A stretch of DNA of 46,839 nt from Desulfurococcaceae archaeon (GTDB taxonomy: Archaea > Thermoproteota > Thermoprotei_A > Sulfolobales > Acidilobaceae). Position numbers and translations under genes: made by a program. Under the pieces are notes generated by a model. That model did no database searches. It was not told where the DNA came from and worked only from the letters and a program-made list of their open reading frames with translations. The stretch is taken from the NCBI GenBank assembly GCA_020833325.1, contig JAJHQN010000002.1, forward strand, positions 1 through 46,839, read 5' to 3'. This document shows, in pieces, positions 1-8,469 of the stretch (position 1 is its first letter; each line of letters starts with the position of its first letter).

Positions 1-2
1 AG

Positions 3-527
3 ATAGCGAGAAGCCTGGGAGTCGAGGTTAGGGATCCGAGGAAGGGTAAAATTCTAGAGAAGATCTTCGAGAGGCTAGTAGTACCCAGCATAGTCAACCC
101 AACGTTCGTAACACTATTCCCAAGAGACATATCACCCCTAGCTAGACCCTATAGAGGAGACCCAGACTATGCTGAAAGATTCGAGCTCTACATAGCAGGG
201 CTTGAAATAGCAAATGGGTACTCAGAGCTCAACAACCCCCTCCTCCAATACAGTCTATTCAAGGAGGAGGAGGAGCTAAGGAGGATAGCGGGGCTCGATG
301 TAGAAGCACACCCAATGGATAGAGACTACATAAGAGCCTTAGAGTACGGAATGCCCCCTACAGGCGGAGTTGGCATAGGGTTATACAGGCTTATAATGAT
401 CCTCTCAGGACTACCCTCCATAAAAGATGTAATACCCTTCACAATAACATCCCAAGAGGACATAGAACTAGTTGTGGAAAAGCACCTAGAACAGCTTGGA
501 AGAAACCCGAACTCAATCCAAGGATAG
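3..527 (+). CDS. lysS: Lysyl-tRNA synthetase, class II (C-terminal part, 5' truncated by window)
   Basis: Frame 3 is open from the window edge: ...KILEKIFERLVVPSIVNPTFVTLFPRDISPLARPYRGDPDYAERFELYIAGLEIANGYSELNNP...MPPTGGVGIGLYRLIMIL; class II LysRS motif 2/3 signatures. The ORF track begins only at an internal Met (315). Confidence 0.9.
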   Translation: MARSLGVEVRDPRKGKILEKIFERLVVPSIVNPTFVTLFPRDISPLARPYRGDPDYAERFELYIAGLEIANGYSELNNPLLQYSLFKEEEELRRIAGLDVEAHPMDRDYIRALEYGMPPTGGVGIGLYRLIMILSGLPSIKDVIPFTITSQEDIELVVEKHLEQLGRNPNSIQG

Positions 528-754
528 ATGTAATCCTTAAAACCACCACTATAACCAGGTTACCTAGAGCTCCTAGGGGGATAACTAGGTCTTAGAAGAT
601 TCTGAGAACCCGAGTTTGAATTCTCTAAGAGTTCTAAGAGCTAAGCATAGTAACCTTAGGAGATCCCATCTCTTGCTAGCCATATTCGAAGCGCAAAACC
701 CTATTTAGGCAATCCTAGCTTTAAACCCCTAGAGGTAACCTTGAGTTTTGGAGG

Positions 755-1489
755 TTGAGCATGCCTATAGGTGGGAGTAAGTCTGAGAAGCTTAAGTATA
801 GGATCTTGGTTGTTGAAGCTTTAAGGGCTGCACGTAGGCTTCTCCCCTATTCTTATAGGCAGCTTGCTAGAGAGATTGGCTTTGATGAAACTCTACTTGC
901 TCGCTACTCATCCGGCCTCTCAGTCCCTAGTTACGAGCAGGCTATTGAGCTTATGAAAGCTTTAAGGAGGGTTCTAGATCCCGCTAAGCTTACCTTGAAT
1001 CGTGCAAGCGAGTTTAAGGGTCTCCTCGACTTAACACCTATCCTATCAGACCCCTACATGTTGAAGGTCCTAGCTATAGAGTTCTACGAGAGGTTTAAGG
1101 ATAGGGAGGTTAACAAGATACTCGTCCCTGAAACCTCGGGTATAACCTTAGCTACAGCTATAGCTATAACATTTGATGCTACACTTGTTGTGGCTAGGAG
1201 GAGTAAGGATAACCCTGTTATGGAGTATATCGAGGAGCATGTCGTGGAGCCTCCTACGGTGAAGAACATATTCTACGTGCCTAAGGGGAGCTTGAGGGGT
1301 AGCGATAGGGTGCTCATAGTAGATGATATTGTTCAAACAGGATTAACTCTTACTGTTATGAAGAGGTTTATTGATAGAGCAGGGGCGAAGCTACAGGGTG
1401 TGGCTGCAATTGTAGTTATAGGTGAGGAGTGGAGGAGGAGGGTTGATATTAATAGTGTGGAGGCCATCATTAGGATATCGAAGGCCTAG
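755..1489 (+). CDS. HTH + phosphoribosyltransferase-domain transcriptional regulator (PurR/GfcR-like)
   Basis: N-terminal HTH-like segment (YRQLAREIGFDETLLARYSSGLSVPSYEQA) and PRPP-binding loop VLIVDDIVQTGLT. Likely true start ATG at 761. Confidence 0.75.
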   Translation: MSMPIGGSKSEKLKYRILVVEALRAARRLLPYSYRQLAREIGFDETLLARYSSGLSVPSYEQAIELMKALRRVLDPAKLTLNRASEFKGLLDLTPILSDPYMLKVLAIEFYERFKDREVNKILVPETSGITLATAIAITFDATLVVARRSKDNPVMEYIEEHVVEPPTVKNIFYVPKGSLRGSDRVLIVDDIVQTGLTLTVMKRFIDRAGAKLQGVAAIVVIGEEWRRRVDINSVEAIIRISKA

Positions 1490-1513
1490 TCGTTGATCTA
1501 CGCAAATCAATAA
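1490..1513. promoter_or_regulatory. Candidate operator TCGTTGATCTACGCAAATCAATAA (imperfect palindrome)
   Basis: 20/24 identical to the perfect palindrome at 18185-18208; lies between the HTH-PRTase gene and the BMP transporter operon. Confidence 0.55.
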
Positions 1514-1583
1514 CCCTATGGAAGGCTAATTACGGAATAGCATATAGGCTTGACTCTTTTGATTTAAAACTCGGTGTGTAAGG

Positions 1584-2861
1584 GTGGAGAGGAGAGAGTT
1601 TCTCAAACTAGCTGGTGTAGGCATAGCAGGGCTCCTCTTAGGCTTTGGAACAGGCTACTATACCCGAACCCCCCAGCTAGTTGAACGCGAGGTCCCTAGG
1701 AGGCTTAAAACACTCTGGATATACGTGGGCCCCATAGCTGATATAGGGTGGACTGCTGCACACCATGAGGGTAGAGGTTATGTTGAGACTAGATTCGGTG
1801 GCTTAGTTGAGACAAAGTTCATAGAGAAGGTTAGCGAGGCCGAGGCTAGGAAGGTTATTGAAAGCGAGTTAACAAGGGAGAGGTATGATGCTGTATTCGC
1901 TACAAGCTACGGGTTTAAGGATGCCGTTAAAGAGCTAGCTAGGGACTTCAAAGATGTTAAATTCTACCATTGTAGTGGCGAGTTCGAAGCGTTCCAGGAT
2001 CTACCTAATGTTACAACGTATTTTGCAGAGTTCTACCAACTATACTACCTAAACGGTGTAGCCGCGGGAGCTGTAACAGAGTCTTGTAAGGTTGGCTACG
2101 TACCAGCATTCCTAATACCTGAGGTTGTCAGGCATATAAACGCCTATGCTCTAGGGGCTGTCCACGGAGCCAAGCTCATGGGTAAGTGTGGTGATGGAGA
2201 GAGGTTGGAGATCTACTCAACCTCCCCTCTGAAAAGCTGGTTCGCCCCCGATGCTGCGGCTGCTAGTGCTAGACACCTGGTTACAAGGTATAATGTTGAT
2301 GTGATAGCTTTCACAGAGGATACAACATCCGTTCTCGATGTAGCTGAGGAATACCATACTAAGGGGGTTAAAGTCTACAGCTTCAGCCACTATAGTAACA
2401 TGTACGAGTACTACAAGAAGATAGGTAAAACACTGAAATCCCATCTTACAGGACAGGTGGCAAACTGGGGTCCTATATACGAGTACCTGCTAGCAAGGTT
2501 AATGGCAGGCGTCTTCGTTAAAGAAGACATCTGGACTAGGATAGGCGACTTCACACCCTTCAGGTGGAGGCTCCCAGTCGAAAGATCCACTGCTGGACAA
2601 AGCGAGGGCACAGTCTATCTAGCACCGTTGAACACGGAGGTCATACCAGCAAAGGCTTTGGCTGAGATTAAGAGGATTTACGAGGATATGAAGGAGATGG
2701 CGTTCGAGCCATTCACAGGCCCTATTAGAGGTTACAAGATAGACTTCGACGGTAGACCTCAGGAGGAGCCTAAGCTTAAGGTGGAACCCGGCTATAGACT
2801 TGGTAGGAGTGAGCTCTGGTACATGGATTGGTTCTACGAGAAGATAATATCGCCAGCTTAA
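1584..2861 (+). CDS. BMP-family ABC transporter substrate-binding protein (nucleoside type), Tat-like signal
   Basis: MERREFLKLAGVGIAGLLLGFG twin-arginine-like leader; BMP/PnrA-like body (WIYVGPIADIGWTAAHHEGRGYVE); followed by matching ATPase and two permeases. Confidence 0.85.
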   Translation: MERREFLKLAGVGIAGLLLGFGTGYYTRTPQLVEREVPRRLKTLWIYVGPIADIGWTAAHHEGRGYVETRFGGLVETKFIEKVSEAEARKVIESELTRERYDAVFATSYGFKDAVKELARDFKDVKFYHCSGEFEAFQDLPNVTTYFAEFYQLYYLNGVAAGAVTESCKVGYVPAFLIPEVVRHINAYALGAVHGAKLMGKCGDGERLEIYSTSPLKSWFAPDAAAASARHLVTRYNVDVIAFTEDTTSVLDVAEEYHTKGVKVYSFSHYSNMYEYYKKIGKTLKSHLTGQVANWGPIYEYLLARLMAGVFVKEDIWTRIGDFTPFRWRLPVERSTAGQSEGTVYLAPLNTEVIPAKALAEIKRIYEDMKEMAFEPFTGPIRGYKIDFDGRPQEEPKLKVEPGYRLGRSELWYMDWFYEKIISPA

Positions 2862-2895
2862 ACAAGCCTGTCAGGGAGGTAAAGGGGCCGGGTTT

Positions 2896-4407
2896 ATGAA
2901 CACATTTTTATCCATTAGGGATGTAAGGGTTGTCTACCCAGGGGGCGTCATAGCTAACGACGATGTCAGCCTTGACATCCGTAGAGGTGAGGTTTTAGCA
3001 CTCCTAGGAGAGAATGGTGCTGGTAAGACAACGTTAATCAGAGTAGTGGCGGGTCTCGTTAAGCCTGTCAAGGGGGAGCTGGTGTTAGATGGTGTGAGGT
3101 TTAAACCCTCGAGTTACAGGGATGCGTTGAGAAACGGTATATACATGGTTCCTCAGATGCCTCAGTTCTTCGACGGCCTCACAGTCCTAGAGGATATAAT
3201 GTTAACTCTAAGACTAGCAGGTAGAAGTATTAATAGGGGGAGGCTTGAGGCGAGGATAGCGGATCTAGAGGGTCTACTGGGGTTTAAGGTTAACCTGAGC
3301 TCTCACTGCTGGTCACTATCGATAGGGGAGAAGCAGAGGGTGGAGTTACTTAAAGCACTACTCTTAGACTCTAAGATGCTCATGTTAGACGAGCCTACAA
3401 CCCATATGACCCCCCATGAATTCAATTCATTTAAGGGTCTACTAAGGGGTTTAGCTGGTGAAGGTAGATCGGTTGTGTTTGTAACACATAAGGTGTACGA
3501 GGCCTTAAGTGTAGCTGATAGAGTAGCTGTTATGAGGAAAGGTAGGATTGTAGGAGTGTTCCAGGCGGGGGAGGTCTCAGAGGATATACTGGTTAAGTAC
3601 ATGTTCGGTGAGAATGGATATCATAGAGTGTTTACACCCAAAAACTACAAGGAGCCAGTCCACGTCAAGGGGGAGCCTGTACTCGAGGTCCTAGACTTGT
3701 GGGTTAAAGGGCCCTACGGTCAGATAGCAGTTAAAGGTGTAAGTATGATTGTTAGGAAGGGCGAGGTTGTAGGTGTTGCCGGTATAACGGGTAACGGTCA
3801 GAGGGAACTATTCGAGGCCATAATTGGTTTAAGGAAGCCTATTAAGGGTAGGGTAGTTCTTAACGGGGAGGATGTAACGGGGAGGGATCCAGCTTATAGG
3901 ATTAGGAAGGGAGTTGCTGTTATACCTGAGGAGAGAGTTGGTTGGGGTCTAGCCTCCGGACTCACTGTTGTTGAGAATATCGCATTCTCACTTATCCCAG
4001 TAAACTCTAGTATAGGGCGTTTCATAGTAGACTGGAGGAAGGCTAGAGAGGTGGCAGAAGAGGTTGTAGCTATGATAGATGTTAAGGTTCACGATCTCAG
4101 CGCAACTATAGACTCTCTAAGCGGTGGTAATATGCAAAGACTTATGATTGCAAGGGAGCTCTACAAAAGACCTATACTCATAGTAGCTATGAACCCTACT
4201 GGTGGCTTGGACCTCCAAACATCCAAGATTGTTAGAGGGATGGTAGTAGGTAGCTCTAAGGCTTCAGCAGTACTAGTTATTTCAGAGGATTTAGAGGAGC
4301 TCCTGGAGATCTCGGATAGGATTTACGTTATGAGCGATGGAGTGGTAAAAGGAGTTTTTGAGAAGCCCTTCAACGCGGATTACATAATTAGAGCCATGGT
4401 TGGCTAG
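2896..4407 (+). CDS. Nucleoside/sugar-type ABC transporter ATP-binding protein (two ABC domains)
   Basis: Walker A GENGAGKTT and GITGNGQRE, duplicated ABC organisation, LSGGNMQR signature in second half. Confidence 0.92.
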   Translation: MNTFLSIRDVRVVYPGGVIANDDVSLDIRRGEVLALLGENGAGKTTLIRVVAGLVKPVKGELVLDGVRFKPSSYRDALRNGIYMVPQMPQFFDGLTVLEDIMLTLRLAGRSINRGRLEARIADLEGLLGFKVNLSSHCWSLSIGEKQRVELLKALLLDSKMLMLDEPTTHMTPHEFNSFKGLLRGLAGEGRSVVFVTHKVYEALSVADRVAVMRKGRIVGVFQAGEVSEDILVKYMFGENGYHRVFTPKNYKEPVHVKGEPVLEVLDLWVKGPYGQIAVKGVSMIVRKGEVVGVAGITGNGQRELFEAIIGLRKPIKGRVVLNGEDVTGRDPAYRIRKGVAVIPEERVGWGLASGLTVVENIAFSLIPVNSSIGRFIVDWRKAREVAEEVVAMIDVKVHDLSATIDSLSGGNMQRLMIARELYKRPILIVAMNPTGGLDLQTSKIVRGMVVGSSKASAVLVISEDLEELLEISDRIYVMSDGVVKGVFEKPFNADYIIRAMVG

Positions 4408-4410
4408 CGG

Positions 4411-5412
4411 TTGAACCCCATGCTAGCATCTAGACCTAGCCTTAGACCACTAGTTGGTGTCACAATAGGACTTATAGCTGGGTTCGCCTTAGCCCTAATC
4501 TTAGGCTCGATTAGCCCAGCTGGCTTCAAAGGCATGGCCAGCTCGTTGGTATGGGTTTACACCAGCCCGGCACCACTCATCTTCACGCTAACACTATTAG
4601 GCCCTATCGCCTGTGCAGCCGTAGGCCTCACCCTAGCCTATAGGGCTAGGTTTATAACTATAGGGTCTGAGGGTCAGATACTCCTAGGTTCTATTGTAAC
4701 CCTATGGCTTATAGAGTATTCAGACTTAAACCTCCACCCCACTATAGCGATCCCCACATCCATAGTATTAGGAGGTTTCGCGGGAGCATTTCTAGGCTTC
4801 GTGGTAGGCCTCCTAAGGGTTTACGTTAATGCTAACGAGATACTTGTAAGCCTTATGTTAAACTATGTCATCCTATACATTTTAAACCACCTAGCCTCAG
4901 GGCCCTGGAGGGTTGGACCATTTGCTATAACCAGGAGTGTTGGTGAAGAGTACAGGCTCGGCCCCCTCGCAATAGTCGTTACAACTGTTTCACTAACACT
5001 ACTATGCTGGGTTCTACTTACCCGAAGCAAGTTCGGCCTCGCAATTAAAGTCTACGGGAGAGCTCCTAGGGTTGCTGAGACGTACGGTTTAAACTCGAAG
5101 ACCATAGTATTGGCGGTAGCAATGCTATCCGGGTTCACCTCAGGGGTTGGAGGAGTTCTTATGATGCTTGGTTTCCAACACAACCTATCACCCATGAGTG
5201 TTAGCCCAGGCTATGGCTACATGGGGGTTCTAGTATCGTGGCTTTCAGCTAACAACCCCCTAGTAGCACTTCTAGCATCATGGTTCTTCTCCTCAATCCT
5301 AGTCCTCGGTAGATCCCTCCAGGCTAGCGGCCTACCCATAGGCTATGTCCTAGCAATACAATCGATAATAGTCCTCTCAGTAATGATAGCTAGGAGGCTC
5401 ACGAGTAGGTGA
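4411..5412 (+). CDS. ABC transporter permease (nucleoside type)
   Basis: Multi-TM protein, TIGSEGQILLGSI motif typical of BMP-linked permeases; operonic. Confidence 0.88.
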   Translation: MNPMLASRPSLRPLVGVTIGLIAGFALALILGSISPAGFKGMASSLVWVYTSPAPLIFTLTLLGPIACAAVGLTLAYRARFITIGSEGQILLGSIVTLWLIEYSDLNLHPTIAIPTSIVLGGFAGAFLGFVVGLLRVYVNANEILVSLMLNYVILYILNHLASGPWRVGPFAITRSVGEEYRLGPLAIVVTTVSLTLLCWVLLTRSKFGLAIKVYGRAPRVAETYGLNSKTIVLAVAMLSGFTSGVGGVLMMLGFQHNLSPMSVSPGYGYMGVLVSWLSANNPLVALLASWFFSSILVLGRSLQASGLPIGYVLAIQSIIVLSVMIARRLTSR

Positions 5413-5416
5413 AGGG

Positions 5417-6271
5417 TTGTTGGTTGTAGTAGATTACATGTCTATAGCTTTTATAACGAGCATCCCAATAATACTAGCAGCCCTAGGGGAGGTGCTTGTA
5501 GAGAGAAGTGGAAGGGTTAATCTTGGAGTTGAGGGTATGATGGCTTTCTCAGCATCTATAAGTGTAGCAGTATCAACGCTAACCGGGTCACCACTCATAG
5601 GACTTATAGCGGGGGGCATGGCAGGTGTAATTCTATCAACAGTTTACACCTTAACTGTGATAGGGTTGAAGCTAGACCAGATAGTGGTGGGGCTGATAAT
5701 ATCATTAGCAGGTCTAGGCCTAGCAGATCTGATTTCAAGCGCAGGATATAGGGTGGGGTACAACATCCCCCATGGCTCAACGCTACACAACACGTTAATC
5801 GTCATAACAATAGTACTACCACCAATACTCTGGCTAATACTATACAGGACACCGCAGGGGGTGGAGTTGAGAGCCGTAGGATACGATGAGCACGTAGCAA
5901 GAGAGAGGGGGTTAAGGGTAGACCTCATAAGAGCGGTAACAGTAACCATCGGAGGGCTCACAGCAGGGATAGCGGGAGCATACATGGCATTAGTACTATA
6001 CAATGGAAGGTACTTCTCAGGAATAACAGGAGGATGGGGATGGCTAGCGATAGGATCAGTAATCCTAGGATACTGGCACCCAATAGGAGTAGCGGTAGCA
6101 GCATATACAATAGGTATACTGTTAACAACAAAACCACTACTAACATCAGAACTAGGCCTGCCACCAACCCTAGTAACAATAACACCATACATAGCGGTGA
6201 TAATAGCATTAACCCTAGTAACAATAATATCTAGGAGAAAGCCAAGCCTAATACCGCCAAAACCACTATAA
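5417..6271 (+). CDS. ABC transporter permease (nucleoside type)
   Basis: Multi-TM protein with VNLGVEGMMAFSA motif; operonic. Confidence 0.88.
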   Translation: MLVVVDYMSIAFITSIPIILAALGEVLVERSGRVNLGVEGMMAFSASISVAVSTLTGSPLIGLIAGGMAGVILSTVYTLTVIGLKLDQIVVGLIISLAGLGLADLISSAGYRVGYNIPHGSTLHNTLIVITIVLPPILWLILYRTPQGVELRAVGYDEHVARERGLRVDLIRAVTVTIGGLTAGIAGAYMALVLYNGRYFSGITGGWGWLAIGSVILGYWHPIGVAVAAYTIGILLTTKPLLTSELGLPPTLVTITPYIAVIIALTLVTIISRRKPSLIPPKPL

Positions 6272-6348
6272 AACAGATCAAATTAAAGATTTAATCTAAA
6301 CCTCAATATTAGAATTTATGCTTTTAAATAACCTTGAGATGGTAGGTT

Positions 6349-6921
6349 ATGTCCTCGATATTTAAGTTAAAAACTATTGCCTTGCTAGTGGTAGGACTTA
6401 TTATTGGTGGCATTGTAGGGTGATTCGCGGCATCATCCCTAGCACAGCCTCCAGCTGGTGCGGTAAAGACATTCTATGTTCTCGAAACCGAGTGGGCTTT
6501 CGCTCTATATGATAGTGGGTTTAAGAGGGTGGATAAGATTGAGGTTAATAGAGGTGATAGGGTTCAATTGATATTTGTACCAAAGCCGTTTATGCCTCAT
6601 GAGCTTTACGAGGAGTTGGAGCACGAGTTTATAGAGAAGGCTATCAAGGCTGGGTTACTTAAGAGTAAGGATGAGTTTGAGGAGCACGAGGAGGAGGCGG
6701 AGAAGACTCTTGCTAAGGAGGTTTATGGTGTAAAGTTTATACCTCACGGTTTAGCTATTAGAGGTTACTAGGATAGGGTTAACGTAGTCTCTGATGGGAA
6801 GCTTGTTATCGTTACATTTACAGCTGATAAGGTTGGCGAGTTTGATATCTACTGTAGCCAGTTCTGTGAATGGGGCCATGCTTTTATGAAGCTTGATAAA
6901 GCTTTTGTCGTTAAAGGGTAA
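6349..6921 (+). pseudogene. Cytochrome c oxidase subunit II-like (CuA cupredoxin) gene with two in-frame stops (TGA 6421-6423, TAG 6769-6771)
   Basis: Single continuous frame from ATG 6349 to TAA 6919-6921: TM anchor, ...KFIPHGLAIRGY*DRVNVVSDGKLVIVTFTADKVGEFDIYCSQFCEWGHAFMK; CuA pattern C-x3-C-x3-H-x2-M intact. Confidence 0.75.
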
Positions 6922-6927
6922 TAGTGC

Positions 6928-7665
6928 TTAGACTTTTAGTATATCACCTGTTTTTACATTCACTACCTTAACTATATCCCCTCTATAGGCTATCGATGCT
7001 CCTAGTTGTTTTTCAATGTGTGGGTTTAGATTTGCGTCGAGGAACCCTTCTGCTATTAGTAACCTGTAGTTTATAGTTGTTCTATCGTAGCTTGTCACTA
7101 TGGCTACATAGCTTATCCCGGCTTTCTCTAGTAGCTCTCCTCTCTCAATAGCCTTCTCTACAACCTTATCTAGATCTCTTAGGAGCTCCAGGGTTAGCCC
7201 TGTTGCTCTTACAACTACAACACCTCCACGATCACCTCTAACTAGGTATACTCTCACAAGGCCATCCTTAGGGTGTAGTGTGAGCTCGATCGTGATATCA
7301 CTATAGTTGCACCTGAACTTGCTGCAGAGGATCCTAGCTACGTCAGCTAGAAGCTCTATAAAGGCAAGGTTGTGGCCGTAGAGGTTCCAACAGTAGCCTT
7401 CAACCTCGCCTAGGGACTCCGTGTACGAGAGTTCTACAACCGGGGTCTCGTAGCAATAAGGGCACTTATCCCGAACACTGGCCTTGGAGTAAATCCTACC
7501 ACACCTAGGACACCTAACAAGGCCAGCCTCGTTAACCACACTATGGACAAGGTAACTCCTACAATTATCGAGAACACCCCTATAGTAATCCCTACTCCTA
7601 ACAACCTCGCCTACAACATCCTCAGACATCAAACCCCACCTGAGAAGCCTCCTCAACAACCACAC
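6928..7665 (-). CDS. Hypothetical protein with Zn-ribbon (CPRCGRIYSKASVRDKCPYC)
   Basis: 245-aa ORF; likely start at internal Met (MSEDVVGEVV...). Confidence 0.6.
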   Translation of the reverse strand: MWLLRRLLRWGLMSEDVVGEVVRSRDYYRGVLDNCRSYLVHSVVNEAGLVRCPRCGRIYSKASVRDKCPYCYETPVVELSYTESLGEVEGYCWNLYGHNLAFIELLADVARILCSKFRCNYSDITIELTLHPKDGLVRVYLVRGDRGGVVVVRATGLTLELLRDLDKVVEKAIERGELLEKAGISYVAIVTSYDRTTINYRLLIAEGFLDANLNPHIEKQLGASIAYRGDIVKVVNVKTGDILKV

Positions 7666-7760
7666 ACTTCAAAGCCACCGAAACACTAGAACAACAGCTA
7701 AACCCTAATAATATCATAGCTATAGCTAGGGATCCATCAGACTTAAACCTCATCTCAACC

Positions 7761-7988
7761 CTAGCACTCCCCCCTGGTACCGACTACATATATGTACTCC
7801 CCCGCCTCACACACAGCACGGGCTGCATCACCTTCACTTCGAACCTCCCAGCTAACCCCCCAGTTAACCTTCACGTTAACCTTAAAAGCCGGACTTTGAG
7901 CCTCACTAGTGAGAGTGTAGTGGGGAGGCAAGGTTAGGGCTAGGAGGAGCATCATAACTATCAGGGCAACTAGCCTGTAGCTAGACAT
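7761..7988 (-). pseudogene. Truncated secreted protein, N-terminal fragment
   Basis: Signal peptide then WGVSWEVRSEGDAARAVCEAGEYIYVVGTRGEC, which resembles the first blade of a secreted repeat/beta-propeller protein, then stop; no continuation seen downstream. Confidence 0.4.
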
Positions 7989-8410
7989 AGCCCAACCACG
8001 CTCTACTCACTCGATACTCGGGGTATATATGTGTTAGTATTGATAGCTTAGAGGATTTAAGAAGCAATAAAGATAAGCTATAAGAGCAATAGTGTTTAAT
8101 GAACCCTAGACCCCTTAAACTCGATATCCCAGGGTTTAAGATATTCAGGTGGCACGCTTTAACAACAATGGCAAGGTGTAAGGGTAGACGGTGTAGCTAT
8201 AATGATGATAAGGCCCAAGTAGCCTTCCTCTCCTCATCCTTAGAGGCTTAGCTAATTCAAAGCTCTGAGCGGCTCTAATACTCATGTTTAGGCTTTTCAA
8301 GCGGAAGTACCATAGCTGCTATGGTTTTAGAATCGCGAGGTTAGAGGAGGGTGGAATCTTGAGATCTGGGTTTGGTAAGCTTTAATAGGGTTCTCTGGTT
8401 TTATGTTTAA

Positions 8411-8465
8411 TTGGCGATGACTGACGCTCTAAGGCTGATATAATGATGTGGAACGGGTCTGAGGA
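8411..8465 (+). ncRNA. Candidate C/D box sRNA
   Basis: GCGATGA (C-like, 8414-8420), CTGA (D', 8435-8438), AATGATG/ATGATGT (C'-like, 8442-8449), CTGA (D, 8459-8462) in about 50 nt of intergenic DNA. C and C' are imperfect matches to RUGAUGA. Confidence 0.35.
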
Positions 8466-8469
8466 GCTC

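Noticed and set aside
3303-3602. 99-aa minus-strand ORF
   Set aside because: Antisense shadow of the ABC ATPase gene.
5644-6192. 182-aa minus-strand ORF
   Set aside because: Antisense to a well-supported permease gene; proline/serine-rich shadow translation.
6421-6771. Selenocysteine (UGA) or pyrrolysine (UAG) recoding in the CuA gene
   Set aside because: No SECIS-like or Pyl machinery visible; both stops terminate ordinary genes here; subunit II families do not use either residue. Kept only as an outside alternative to pseudogene or error.
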